From Chloroflexota bacterium (GTDB taxonomy: Bacteria; Chloroflexota; UBA11872): 64,000 nt of DNA. Shown one piece after another: positions 34,727 through 43,041 of this stretch. The notes beneath the pieces were generated by a model. It ran no database searches. It worked only from the letters and a program-made list of their open reading frames with translations, and had not been told where the DNA came from. The DNA lies in contig JAJECS010000020.1 in NCBI GenBank assembly GCA_022821905.1, positions 62,001 to 126,000 on the forward strand, read 5' to 3'. Every line of letters begins with the position of its first letter. The stretch's first letter is position 1. The translations under genes were made by a program, and so were the position numbers.

Positions 34727-35674
34727 CTAGTCCAGCAGCGACCACACGTATGCCTCGCTGACCGTACGGGCTCGCTGGCGACGTCGACGCTTGCGCAGGG
34801 CGCGGCCCAGCTGCGGGATCGCCGCCAGCTGACCGTTCAGGGTTGCCCGCGCCGCGCGACCCTGGAAGTTGCGCAGCGCGTCGAGCGCGATTTGCCCCTG
34901 GGCTCGCAGCATGGACCACCACCGGCGGCGCATCACGAATCCCGGAACATTCATCACCGTGACCAGCGGTCGGTTGCGTCCAACCAGAAAGCTCTCGAAC
35001 TCGCTCGTGGCGCTCGCGCCGCGGCGGTGCCGCACGCGCGCCGTCGGGACGTAGCGACAGCGGTGGCCGGCAAGCTGCGCCCGCCAGCTCAAGTCCACGT
35101 CCTCGCAGTACATCATGAGGTCTTCATCCAGCCCGCCCACCGCGTCGAACAGCGATCTGCGGTAGGCCGCGGCGGCGGCGCACGCGCCGAACACTTCGCG
35201 CGGCTCGTCAAAGTCCGCGCCGTCCCGCTGCCACACGCCACGATTGCCCGGCAGCCCGCTAGCCGTGAAGAAATCTCCGGCGGCGTGCAACCGGTCCGGC
35301 GTCGCGTAGAGCAGAATCCGCGAGGCCAACATGCTGGCGTCCGGATGCTCGTCGAAGGTTCGATCCAGCTCGCCCAGCCACTCAGCCTCGGGCACCGCGT
35401 CGTTGTTGAGGAACGCGATGCGCTCAGCGCGCGCAATGGCCAATCCTTGATTGATCGCGTGCGCCAGGCCGCGTCGATGGGCAAGCTCGACGGAGACTAC
35501 GTCAGGTCGGTGCTCCCGCAGCCAGTGGCACGTGTCGTCGTCGGACGCGTCGTCGACCACGATGGTCTCGAATTCCCGCAGCGTTTGCCGGCTCAGCCCG
35601 TCCAGCGCCTCGGCCAGGAGGTGGCGGCCGTTCCACGTCGGGATCACGACGCTCCAGCGCGGCGCGTCAGCCAC
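34727..35674 (-). CDS. Family 2 glycosyltransferase (rhamnosyltransferase-like)
   Basis: 315 residues from a GTG at 35674 that overlaps the rfbD stop by eight bases. GT-A motifs: WSVVIPTWNGRHLLAEALDG, IVVDDASDDDTCHWL, IAFLNNDAVPEAEWLGEL and YCEDVDLSWRAQLAGHRCRY. The frame is open further upstream, but those residues are antisense to rfbD and lack similarity. A basic C-terminus (LRKRRRRQRAR) suggests peripheral membrane contact. With RmlD next to it, an L-rhamnose-type donor is possible but unproven. Confidence 0.86.
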   Translation of the reverse strand: MADAPRWSVVIPTWNGRHLLAEALDGLSRQTLREFETIVVDDASDDDTCHWLREHRPDVVSVELAHRRGLAHAINQGLAIARAERIAFLNNDAVPEAEWLGELDRTFDEHPDASMLASRILLYATPDRLHAAGDFFTASGLPGNRGVWQRDGADFDEPREVFGACAAAAAYRRSLFDAVGGLDEDLMMYCEDVDLSWRAQLAGHRCRYVPTARVRHRRGASATSEFESFLVGRNRPLVTVMNVPGFVMRRRWWSMLRAQGQIALDALRNFQGRAARATLNGQLAAIPQLGRALRKRRRRQRARTVSEAYVWSLLD

Positions 35675-36530
35675 GATCAGCCACCCACTGCCGCACGAAC
35701 TCGTCGAGCGCGTCGTGCCAGGGCCGCAGCGTGATGCCCACCGCTCGCGCCATCTCGTTCGCCAGCTCGCTATTCGCCGGAACGCGCGCCTCGCGCGGGT
35801 ATTCCTCGGCCGAGATTTCTTCGAGCGGCACGTCCTCGCGCCCGGCGGCGCGCAGCACGGCGGTCGCCCAGCCATACCAGCTGGTCGCCCCCTCATTGAC
35901 GAGGTGGTGCACCCCGTACGCCTGGGTATCGATGAGTCGCAGAATCGCCGCCGCCAGGTCGCCCGCAAACGTCGGGTTGGCCACCTGGTCGCCCACGTAA
36001 CGCACGTCGGACGCGGCGTCGGTCAACTCCAGCAACCGGGCCACGAAGCCCCGGTTCCACCGGCTGTACACCCAGCTCGAGCGCACGACGTAGAGCCGGT
36101 CCAAGGCCTGGCGGGCGGCGCGTTCGCCGCCGAGCTTGCTCACACCGTAGGCGTTGATCGGGCCGGGCTCGTCGTATTCCCGGTACGGCCCCAGCTTGTC
36201 GCCCGCGAACACGTAGCTGGTGCTCAGATGCACCATCGCCGCACCGGCGCGTGCGACGGCGCGTGCGACGTTCCAGGCGCCCACGACATTCACCCGTTGC
36301 GCGGCGCCCCGATCGCGCTCACAAGCCTCGGGATTGGTCATCGCCGCGGCATGAATCACCACGTCGGGCTGAATTTCGTCCAGCGCGCGGTCCATCGCCG
36401 CGCCGCTCGTCACATCCAGGGCGCTGCGTCCCAGCGCCCAGACGCTTGATTCATCAAGTCGCCGCGCAAGCTCGATGCCAATCTGGCCGCCGCCGCCGGT
36501 GATGAGGATGCGCGGCGGACGGCTAGCCAT
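35667..36530 (-). CDS. rfbD: dTDP-4-dehydrorhamnose reductase-like (RmlD) SDR
   Basis: 287 residues from ATG 36530. N-terminal NADP motif ILITGGGGQIGIELARRL, then PDVVIHAAAMTNPEACERD, LSTSYVFAGDKLGPYREYD and the catalytic YGVSKLGGE with Tyr and Lys; PTFAGDLAAAI and VHHLVNEGATSWY also match RmlD. The enzyme makes the last step to dTDP-L-rhamnose in a typical pathway. RmlA, RmlB and RmlC are absent here, so they must be elsewhere or the product is another deoxysugar. Confidence 0.85.
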   Translation of the reverse strand: MASRPPRILITGGGGQIGIELARRLDESSVWALGRSALDVTSGAAMDRALDEIQPDVVIHAAAMTNPEACERDRGAAQRVNVVGAWNVARAVARAGAAMVHLSTSYVFAGDKLGPYREYDEPGPINAYGVSKLGGERAARQALDRLYVVRSSWVYSRWNRGFVARLLELTDAASDVRYVGDQVANPTFAGDLAAAILRLIDTQAYGVHHLVNEGATSWYGWATAVLRAAGREDVPLEEISAEEYPREARVPANSELANEMARAVGITLRPWHDALDEFVRQWVADRG

Positions 36531-36735
36531 CGAACTCGGGATCGTCACTCCGGCTGAATGTGAGCGCCACGCTGAGTCCCGCAATGGCAATCGCCACGGC
36601 GCTCAACCCGAGGTATTGCCAGACGTCAAGCTCGCGACCCAGGGACACGACAAGAACCAATGCAACGAAGACGGCGGACATTGCGGCCCAGGCCACAAGG
36701 CGCGGATGCCGCGACACCTGGCGAAGAAGCTTCAT
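36523..36735 (-). CDS. Small two-helix membrane protein heading the polysaccharide operon
   Basis: 70 residues: MKLLRQVSRHPRLVAW, then a hydrophobic helix WAAMSAVFVALVLVVSL, a short polar loop RELDVWQ, a second helix YLGLSAVAIAIAGLSVALTF and an acidic C-terminus SRSDDPEFDG. The stop overlaps the rfbD start by eight bases (ATGGCTAG), the same coupling used along the operon, which supports a real gene. No family recognised. Its upstream 102 bases also carry the divergent miaB start. Confidence 0.65.
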   Translation of the reverse strand: MKLLRQVSRHPRLVAWAAMSAVFVALVLVVSLGRELDVWQYLGLSAVAIAIAGLSVALTFSRSDDPEFDG

Positions 36736-36779
36736 GGGCAGACCTCGGGAATCATCGCCGGCCAACGACGTTGCCAGCG

Positions 36780-36785
36780 TATGAT
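36780..36785 (+). promoter_or_regulatory. Possible -10 element for miaB
   Basis: TATGAT, one base from the consensus TATAAT, lies 52 bases before the miaB start in a 102-base divergent spacer. No clear -35 box stands 16-18 bases upstream, so this is a weak call. Confidence 0.25.
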
Positions 36786-36837
36786 GCAGGGAGGGTTGCG
36801 GCGACGGTGCGTCGCGACATTCTCCCCCAGGTCGGAT

Positions 36838-38172
36838 ATGCCTGCCACCAATTCCGGACATCGGTTCTTCATTTGGACGATCGGTTGCCAAATGAACAAG
36901 GCCGACGGCGAGCGAATCTCGCGTGACCTGATGAGCGCCGGTCACGCGCCCGCCCAGAGCCTTGCGGACGCAACCGCCGTCGTGGTGAACGGCTGTGCGG
37001 TGCGCGAAAACGCGGACCGCAAGGTCTGGGGCATGCTCGGCCTGCTGCAGGGCGCCAAGCGGAAGCGGCCCGAGCTGCTGGTCGGGCTCACCGGCTGCAC
37101 CGTTCACGCCGACCGCACCGAGCTCGAGCCGCATCTTCGGCCCGTCGACGTGCTCTTCGATTCGCTCAACATCGAGCCGATGCTCGCCCGCATGTCGCGG
37201 CAGATTCCCGGCACCGAAGCGTATGAAGACGTCGAGGCCGCGCCGCCGCCCGGTGTTGGCGCAATTTCGCGTTATGTCAACATCATCTACGGCTGCGACA
37301 AGCGCTGCACCTACTGCATCGTGCCGTTTCGGCGCGGCGCCCAGCGCAGCCGTCCGCTCGACGAGATCGTCACCGAGGCGCGGCAATGGGTCGACGAGGG
37401 CGCACGCGAAATCGTCCTGGTCGGCCAAATCGTCAACGCTTACGGATTCGACCTCAACGGCCACCGGCTGCCCGACGCCCTGGCGGCCGTGGACGCGCTT
37501 CCGGGCGTGGATCGGGTGCGGTTCGTCACCGCCCATCCCCAGTTCATGACCGAGCCGCTGGCCCTGGCGATGCGCGACCTGCCGCGCGTCTGCGAGGAAA
37601 TCAATCTGCCGGTGCAGTCCGGCGACGACTCCGTGCTCCGTCGCATGGCGCGCGGCTACAGCGTGGCGCATTACCGCGAGACCATCGGCATGTTGCGGTC
37701 GATCGTGCCCGGAGTCGCCGTCACCACCGACGTCATCGTGGGATTTTGCGGCGAATCCGAGGCGCAGTTCGAGAACTCGCGCGACCTCATCGCCGATCTG
37801 CGATTCGACCAGGTCCACGTCGCCGCCTTCAGCCCGCGGCACGGCACCGCGGCCGACCAATGGGCCGACGACGTTCCCCAGGACGAAAAGCTGCGGCGGC
37901 TGCACGAGATCGAACGCGTGCAGACGCCCATCGCGCGGCAGATCAACGGCGCCTTGGTTGGCTCGGTCGAGGACGTGCTGCTGGAATCGCTGGAAAGCGG
38001 CAAGGCGCCGGGGCGCCCACCCACCTGGCGCGGTCGAACCCGCACGAACAAGCTGGTGTTCAGCGCCGACGAGGCCGGGTTGACGGCCGGCGACACCGTG
38101 CCCATCGAGCTTACGGACGCGACCCCGTGGTCGCTCCGCGGGGCCGTGCAGCCGGCGGCGGTGCCCGTCTAG
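36838..38172 (+). CDS. miaB: tRNA-2-methylthio-N6-isopentenyladenosine methylthiotransferase MiaB
   Basis: 444 residues from ATG 36838. The N-terminal UPF0004 domain has cluster cysteines Cys17 (TIGCQMN), Cys53 (NGCAVRENAD) and Cys87 (TGCTVHAD). The radical-SAM motif C-X3-C-X2-C is Cys153, Cys157, Cys160 in YGCDKRCTYCIVPFRRG. LPVQSGDDSVLRRMARGY is the MiaB-type core, and a C-terminal TRAM domain ends the protein. It thiomethylates A37 of tRNAs reading UNN codons. The second cluster motif reads NGC where MiaB usually has NTC. The gene five bases downstream is probably co-transcribed. Confidence 0.9.
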   Translation: MPATNSGHRFFIWTIGCQMNKADGERISRDLMSAGHAPAQSLADATAVVVNGCAVRENADRKVWGMLGLLQGAKRKRPELLVGLTGCTVHADRTELEPHLRPVDVLFDSLNIEPMLARMSRQIPGTEAYEDVEAAPPPGVGAISRYVNIIYGCDKRCTYCIVPFRRGAQRSRPLDEIVTEARQWVDEGAREIVLVGQIVNAYGFDLNGHRLPDALAAVDALPGVDRVRFVTAHPQFMTEPLALAMRDLPRVCEEINLPVQSGDDSVLRRMARGYSVAHYRETIGMLRSIVPGVAVTTDVIVGFCGESEAQFENSRDLIADLRFDQVHVAAFSPRHGTAADQWADDVPQDEKLRRLHEIERVQTPIARQINGALVGSVEDVLLESLESGKAPGRPPTWRGRTRTNKLVFSADEAGLTAGDTVPIELTDATPWSLRGAVQPAAVPV

Positions 38173-38177
38173 CGGTT

Positions 38178-39980
38178 ATGGAGACCACCGCTGGCCGGCG
38201 CGTGCTGACGCGGCGGAAGGCTCTGGCGGCCATCATGATTGGCGGTGGCGCCGTCGCCTGCGGTGAGGCGCAGCCCCGACCGCTCGCCGTGCGATTGCGA
38301 CCCTACTGGGAACCGGCCCTCGAGGTCGCGACGGGATCGCTCGATGTGCTGCGGGCGCTGGCGATCAATTCCAACGCATTCGCCCGCGGGTCCCTGTCGA
38401 CCGGCCAGTATCTGTTGAGCATCGAGGCGCAATTGCCGTCGATTTCCGCGCTCTCCCAACAGGTCATCCCGCTGGGTCCGGCGCCGGACGACCAGGCCAC
38501 CCATACGTCCCTGGTAACCATGGTGGACGCCCTGGTCGAAATCGGCCCGACCGTCCGCGGCTACCGCGAAACGGAGCAGCCCGAGCGGCTGATGCACCTG
38601 GTGACACTGCAGCAGCGGGTGCGCGAGCGACTTGGCGCGTTCATCGAGGGCATCGGGCCGGGACTGGCTCAGGACGGACTGCGAGCACGGCTGGACGCCA
38701 TCGGCGAGTCGACCATCGAGGCGTGGCGCGTGCGCAAGCGCGCCGTGCTGGTCGGCCCCTACCAGGACGAGGCCGCCGCGCGCGCCTCGCTGGCCCACAT
38801 CGTCGACGACCTGCGCCTCTCGCACACCAACCCCGGGTGGGTCGAGGTTGGCCGCTTCGCCGACGCAGCCGCCGCCGACGCCGCCGCGGCCGAGTGGCTG
38901 GCTCGCGGCGTGCAGGTCCGCGTCGAGGACGTCGTCGACCTCACCTTCAACGTGACCACGCTGCGCGCGCCCGAGCGACAATCCTGGCGCGAGCTGCTGT
39001 GGCTGGAACGGCTGGATTTCGATCCGACCGACCTGGCCGCCTCGGAGCTCGGGCAGCAGGTCGTCGCCGTGGCTCGCGCGGGCAAGGTGGCGTCATTCGG
39101 CGCGGACGGCGGCCTGCGCTGGACACGCGACATGCGCATGCCCCTGGCGCGAGTGTCGATGCAACGGCACGGCGATCTCCTTGCCGTTCACGGGTTTGAC
39201 GTGCAGTTGCTGAGCCTCGAGGGCAACCAGGTTTGGCCATCCCCGTTTCGGCCAGACAACCAGCTCCTGGAGCAGGCCCTGTTCGATGACGAGGGCGCCC
39301 GGCTCGTCGTTCGCAGCACGAACGCCAGCGGCGTCGGACGTGTGTTTGCCTTCAATCGGCAGGGCCAGGTGTGGGGTCCGACCAAGAGCTACATCTCGGC
39401 CGCGTCGGTGGACCTCGACAAGCGCAGCGGCACCGTGGCCGTGGGTTCGTCCAATCGCGGCGAGAACCAGGTCGTGCTGATCCGTCCCGACGGCAATCTC
39501 GAGCAGCGCTTCGGCGTCGATGGCGACATCCTGCAAGTCATCTTCACGCAGGAAGGGGACCAGGTCATCACCCTCACTAGCACCGGACTGCAAGTGTTCG
39601 AGGCCGAGAGCGCCAATCTCCGGTCGCAACTGCGGTTTCCGGCCACCGCCGCCGCTCGGGCCCCGCACGACGACATCCTCATTCTCGCCGGCGAGGCCGG
39701 CGTCGGCTCGTTCACGCTCGACGGCACCGAAGTCTGGTTTGCACCGCGCGTGCGCGCCCGTGCCGTCTATCCAATGGACGACTACGTGGCGGCGCTGGTG
39801 GATGACATGACCATCACCGTCATCCGCTCCGATGGCGCGGTGCTCGGCGACGCCACCACGCTCGCCGCCATTCGCGGCGTCGCGGTCGCGCCCGGGCTCA
39901 ACCGGCTATTTGCCGTCAGCGCCGAGCGCCAACTCCAGGCCTGGCAGCTGCCGCCGGTCGCGACCCCGCCCCAGGGCTAG
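38178..39980 (+). CDS. Lipoprotein with SPOR-like segment and C-terminal β-propeller
   Basis: 600 residues. The N-terminus has TRRKALAAIMIGGGAVAC, a Tat-like signal with a lipobox at Cys28. Residues about 30-185 are mostly helical. Around 186-250 the text AVLVGPYQDEAAARASLAHI and VEVGRFADAAAADAAAAEWL reads like two SPOR-type halves (V-x-VGxF/Y, then Ala-rich helix). From about 290 to the end come repeated strands of the PQQ/WD sort (VAVARAGKVASFGADGGLRW, GRVFAFNRQGQVWGP, LIRPDGNLEQRFGVDGDI), a seven- or eight-bladed propeller. No known function; surface scaffold or ligand binder is inferred. It lies five bases after miaB. Confidence 0.75.
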   Translation: METTAGRRVLTRRKALAAIMIGGGAVACGEAQPRPLAVRLRPYWEPALEVATGSLDVLRALAINSNAFARGSLSTGQYLLSIEAQLPSISALSQQVIPLGPAPDDQATHTSLVTMVDALVEIGPTVRGYRETEQPERLMHLVTLQQRVRERLGAFIEGIGPGLAQDGLRARLDAIGESTIEAWRVRKRAVLVGPYQDEAAARASLAHIVDDLRLSHTNPGWVEVGRFADAAAADAAAAEWLARGVQVRVEDVVDLTFNVTTLRAPERQSWRELLWLERLDFDPTDLAASELGQQVVAVARAGKVASFGADGGLRWTRDMRMPLARVSMQRHGDLLAVHGFDVQLLSLEGNQVWPSPFRPDNQLLEQALFDDEGARLVVRSTNASGVGRVFAFNRQGQVWGPTKSYISAASVDLDKRSGTVAVGSSNRGENQVVLIRPDGNLEQRFGVDGDILQVIFTQEGDQVITLTSTGLQVFEAESANLRSQLRFPATAAARAPHDDILILAGEAGVGSFTLDGTEVWFAPRVRARAVYPMDDYVAALVDDMTITVIRSDGAVLGDATTLAAIRGVAVAPGLNRLFAVSAERQLQAWQLPPVATPPQG

Positions 39981-39997
39981 GCCGCAAACCTCCGCCA

Positions 39998-40038
39998 GCC
40001 GCGAGCCCGCCGCAACATTTGCTCGGGCTCGGCGCGGC
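39998..40038. terminator. Hairpin between convergent genes (possible bidirectional terminator)
   Basis: Arms GAGCCCG (40003-40009) and CGGGCTC (40024-40030) pair perfectly around a 14-base loop, with outer GCCGC/GCGGC pairing after a 3-base bulge. It sits in the 57-base gap between the convergent propeller lipoprotein and SPFH genes. No T-run follows on either strand, so termination would be Rho-assisted or weak. Confidence 0.35.
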
Positions 40039-40886
40039 TAGCCGTCGGAATCACCGGACCCCTTGCCCCCAATGGCGCCGAGCAGCCGGGTGAATTCCAG
40101 CGGGAAGATGAATTTCGACGACGGACTCTCGCCCAGCGACTTGAGCGTGTCCAGGTACTGCAGGCTCATGGTGTTCGAGTCCACGCGCTGCGCCACGCTG
40201 AATATGCGCTCGAGCGCATCGCTGAAGCCTTGCGCACGAAGCACGGCCGCCTGCTGATCGCCCTCGGCAGAGAGAATCTCGGCCTGCCGAGCGCCCTCGG
40301 CTTTCAGAATCGCGGCCTGCTTTTCACCTTCGGCGACCGTGATATTCGACTGCCGCGTGCCGTCCGCTTCAAGGATCACGGCGCGCCGCACCCGCTCCGC
40401 CGACATTTGCCGATTCATGGCTTCCTGAATCTCTCGCGGCGGGTCGATCTCGCGAATCTCGACATTGGTGACCTTGATGCCCCAGCGTGAGGTCTCAGCG
40501 TCGAGCTTCACCCGGATCGATTCGTTGATGCGCTCTCGCTGCGACAGCACATCGTCAAGATCAATGTCGCCAACCACCGCCCGCAGCGTCGTCGTGGCCA
40601 GGCCAACGACCGCCGACCGGTAGTCCTCGACCTCCAGAACAGCCCGCTCCGCCTGGTTGATGTCCACGCGCATGTAGACGAGGAAGTCGATATCGATCGA
40701 GGCGTTGTCCTTGGTGATGTTGGTTTGCCGCGGGATGTCCAGCACTTCGGTGCGCGTCTCGACGCGGCGAATCTGATGCAGGATCGGGATCGCGAAGACG
40801 ATGCCGGGCCCCAACATGCCCTCGAACCGCCCGAAGCGAAACCGAGCGACTCGCTGGTAGTCACGCACGAAATTGATGATGGCCAT
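40038..40886 (-). CDS. SPFH/band 7 (slipin-like) protein
   Basis: 282 residues. The SPFH domain covers about residues 10-170 with LGPGIVFAIPILHQIRRVET, ASIDIDFLVYMRVDI, and the helical RLKLDAETSRWGIKV-like KLDAETSRWGIKVTNVEIRE. A coiled stretch follows with repeated AEGEKQAAILKAEGARQAEI and a C-terminal oligomerisation part. No N-terminal transmembrane helix is present, unlike most stomatins and paraslipins, so membrane contact must be by the hydrophobic hairpin near residue 25 or through NfeD. It is 13 bases downstream of nfeD, the usual SPFH-NfeD pairing. Confidence 0.9.
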   Translation of the reverse strand: MAIINFVRDYQRVARFRFGRFEGMLGPGIVFAIPILHQIRRVETRTEVLDIPRQTNITKDNASIDIDFLVYMRVDINQAERAVLEVEDYRSAVVGLATTTLRAVVGDIDLDDVLSQRERINESIRVKLDAETSRWGIKVTNVEIREIDPPREIQEAMNRQMSAERVRRAVILEADGTRQSNITVAEGEKQAAILKAEGARQAEILSAEGDQQAAVLRAQGFSDALERIFSVAQRVDSNTMSLQYLDTLKSLGESPSSKFIFPLEFTRLLGAIGGKGSGDSDG

Positions 40887-40899
40887 GGTGAAGCCTCCT

Positions 40900-42300
40900 T
40901 CAGCTCGTCACCGTCGGCGCCTCTGACGCTGACTCCTGCACGATATCGACCCTCAGTCGCAAGCCTTCAACATCCCGCACCATAACGCGCGAGCCCACCT
41001 CCGCGTGGCCTCCGGGTGGCAACTCGGCTTCCCAACGCTCGCCGGCGAGCCGCACTTCGCCGCGCGGATCGAGCGTGTGCGTCACCTCCGCCAGCCGGCC
41101 GACGAGCGCGGCTGTGGCCGTGGGGCTGACGTATGACGACGCGGCTCGCACGCGATCGGATCGAAGCGCCCAGGCAATGACCGCGATGACCGCCGCGAAC
41201 ACACCGCCGAGCACCCCGATCAACCACGGACTCACGGAAATATCAATCTCGGGGATATCAATCTCCGGCACCCGAAACGCATCGCCGACCAGCAGAAACG
41301 CCCCCGCAATGAACGCCGCGACCGCGGCCGCGCCAAATAGGCCGAAGCCGGCAGCCTGGAACTCCAGCACCGCCAGCCCCAAGGCCCCGAGGATCAGCAG
41401 CACCCCCAGCCAGTTCACCGGAAGCTGCCCCAGCCCGGTGAATGCCAGGGCAAAGGCCACCACGCCCACGATCCCCGGTACGCCGAGCCCAGGCGCCGAG
41501 AATTCCACCAGCAGACCGAATCCTCCGACGACCAGGAGAACCAACGCCAAGGCTGGATTCGCCAGCAGGCCCAGGAATCGCTCGACGCCCGACGGATCGA
41601 GCGGGCGCACCTGGAGTCCGGCCACGTTGACCTGTTGCGCGCCCCTCGCCGTTACGACCTCCGCGCCGTCGACCTGTCGCAAGAGGTCGTCGAGGTCTTC
41701 AGCTAGGAAGTCGACGATATTTGCGTCTTCGGCCTCGCCCGCGGTGTAGGAGCGCGCCTGCGTCACCGTGGCTTCCAACGCCGCCGCGTCGCGACCACGC
41801 TGCTCCGCGATGCTGCGAATGAAGGCTCGCGTGTCCTCGCTGATCTTGTCGGCAAGCGTGGCCGGCACGTCTTCCCCGCTGGCCGTGACCGGCGACGCGG
41901 CGCCAATGTTGGTGCCGGGCGCCATCACCGCAAAGTGGGCGGCCGCGGTGACGAATGTGCCGGCGGACGCGGCCTGCGAACCGGCGGGCGACACGTAGAC
42001 CGCCACCGGCACGCGCGACTCGAGAATGAGCCCCACCATGTCCCGCGTGCTGTCGGCCAGCCCGCCCGGCGTGTTGAGGCGTACCACCAGCAACGCGGCG
42101 TCCGTGTCCCACGCCTCGTCAATCACTCGCGTCAGGTACCGCGTGGCGACGATGTCGATCGGCCCGTCGATGGTCGCAACCGCGACGTACGGCGACTGTC
42201 CGCCCGCCGTTGGATAGATGCTCGCCAGCGCCAGCCACGCGACGCCGAGCGCAAACAAGATGCCGATGCACCAGCGTCTCAGCGGTCGCTGCCGAGCCAT
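40900..42300 (-). CDS. NfeD-family membrane serine protease (NfeD1b)
   Basis: 466 residues. A signal/anchor helix (residues 10-28) precedes a ClpP-like domain. That domain has LVVRLNTPGGLADSTRDMV, the catalytic Ser112 in ASAGTF and Lys152 in LADKISEDTRAF, the Ser-Lys dyad of NfeD proteases. Four to five membrane helices follow (for example FLGLLANPALALVLLVVGGF and GVPGIVGVVAFALAFTGLG). The protein ends in an OB-fold domain, EVRLAGERWEAELPPGGHAE. NfeD proteases cleave hydrophobic partners such as stomatins. Operon with the SPFH gene downstream. Confidence 0.92.
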   Translation of the reverse strand: MARQRPLRRWCIGILFALGVAWLALASIYPTAGGQSPYVAVATIDGPIDIVATRYLTRVIDEAWDTDAALLVVRLNTPGGLADSTRDMVGLILESRVPVAVYVSPAGSQAASAGTFVTAAAHFAVMAPGTNIGAASPVTASGEDVPATLADKISEDTRAFIRSIAEQRGRDAAALEATVTQARSYTAGEAEDANIVDFLAEDLDDLLRQVDGAEVVTARGAQQVNVAGLQVRPLDPSGVERFLGLLANPALALVLLVVGGFGLLVEFSAPGLGVPGIVGVVAFALAFTGLGQLPVNWLGVLLILGALGLAVLEFQAAGFGLFGAAAVAAFIAGAFLLVGDAFRVPEIDIPEIDISVSPWLIGVLGGVFAAVIAVIAWALRSDRVRAASSYVSPTATAALVGRLAEVTHTLDPRGEVRLAGERWEAELPPGGHAEVGSRVMVRDVEGLRLRVDIVQESASEAPTVTS

Positions 42301-42393
42301 CGGGCACCCTCCGCGCGGCCGAAGCTATCCCCGGCCGCACCCTACTCGCCGTCGCTCAAGTATGCGCTATCGGCCCACGGCTCTCTGGTCGAA

Positions 42394-42912
42394 TCACTCC
42401 GGTCCAGGCGCCGTTCGCCCGCTCGGGCCGTAGACGCGAAACGTGTCGGGTCCGTAGGGGGACGGCGCGAATTCGTCGTTCCGCGCCAGCCGTGTGTACG
42501 TCCCGTCGAGCACCGGGAGCGCGATCTCGGGCACCAGCGAGACGAATCGGTCGGGCGTGCGTCGCAAGTCGGCGGCGCTGAACACCTCCACCTTATCGGC
42601 CTCCGGCGAGACCACGCGAGGCTGACCACTGAGGTGACGCATTTCAAAGATCACAAAGGTGTTCAGCTCGCCGGGATCGACGCGATGGCGCACGGCCACG
42701 ATGCCCTCCGGCTCAGCCTCGATCCCGGCTTCTTCACGCACTTCCCGCACCAGCGCCGCCTCGAGCGATTCACCGGGATCGACCTTGCCGCCCGGGAACA
42801 TGAACTTGCCGCGGTGCCGGCTGTAGGTCAGTCGCACCAGCACGATGCCGTCGCCAGATCGCACCACGCCCCCGACGGCGATGACGGTGCGATGGCCGGA
42901 GGGTCGAGACAT
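42394..42912 (-). CDS. NUDIX hydrolase
   Basis: 172 residues. A complete Nudix box at residues 41-63 has the GX5EX7REUXEEXGU spacing (GGKVDPGESLEAA then LVREVREEAG). It is preceded by VIAVGGVVRSGDGIVLVRLT and followed by VRHRVDPGELNTFVIFEMRH. It hydrolyses a nucleoside diphosphate linked to another moiety; the substrate cannot be inferred. The last 30 residues are Pro/Gly-rich and outside the fold. It is divergent from the CocE-type gene across a 129-base spacer with no promoter I can support. Confidence 0.9.
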   Translation of the reverse strand: MSRPSGHRTVIAVGGVVRSGDGIVLVRLTYSRHRGKFMFPGGKVDPGESLEAALVREVREEAGIEAEPEGIVAVRHRVDPGELNTFVIFEMRHLSGQPRVVSPEADKVEVFSAADLRRTPDRFVSLVPEIALPVLDGTYTRLARNDEFAPSPYGPDTFRVYGPSGRTAPGPE

Positions 42913-43041
42913 GGCCCCAAGCCTAGCGAGCCGTCAAGAGTCGGCCGCGCCGAAATGCCGCATGGCAATCCATGACAGGCGTTGTTGGGCAAGCCTCCCG
43001 TGGGCAACAATCGGCCGGGTCGCCGACCTCGGTATCCGCTC

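Noticed and set aside
36737-37905. Long minus-strand open frame antisense to miaB, in frame with the small membrane protein
   Set aside because: Only the last 70 codons (36523-36735) look real; the rest is the complement of MiaB.
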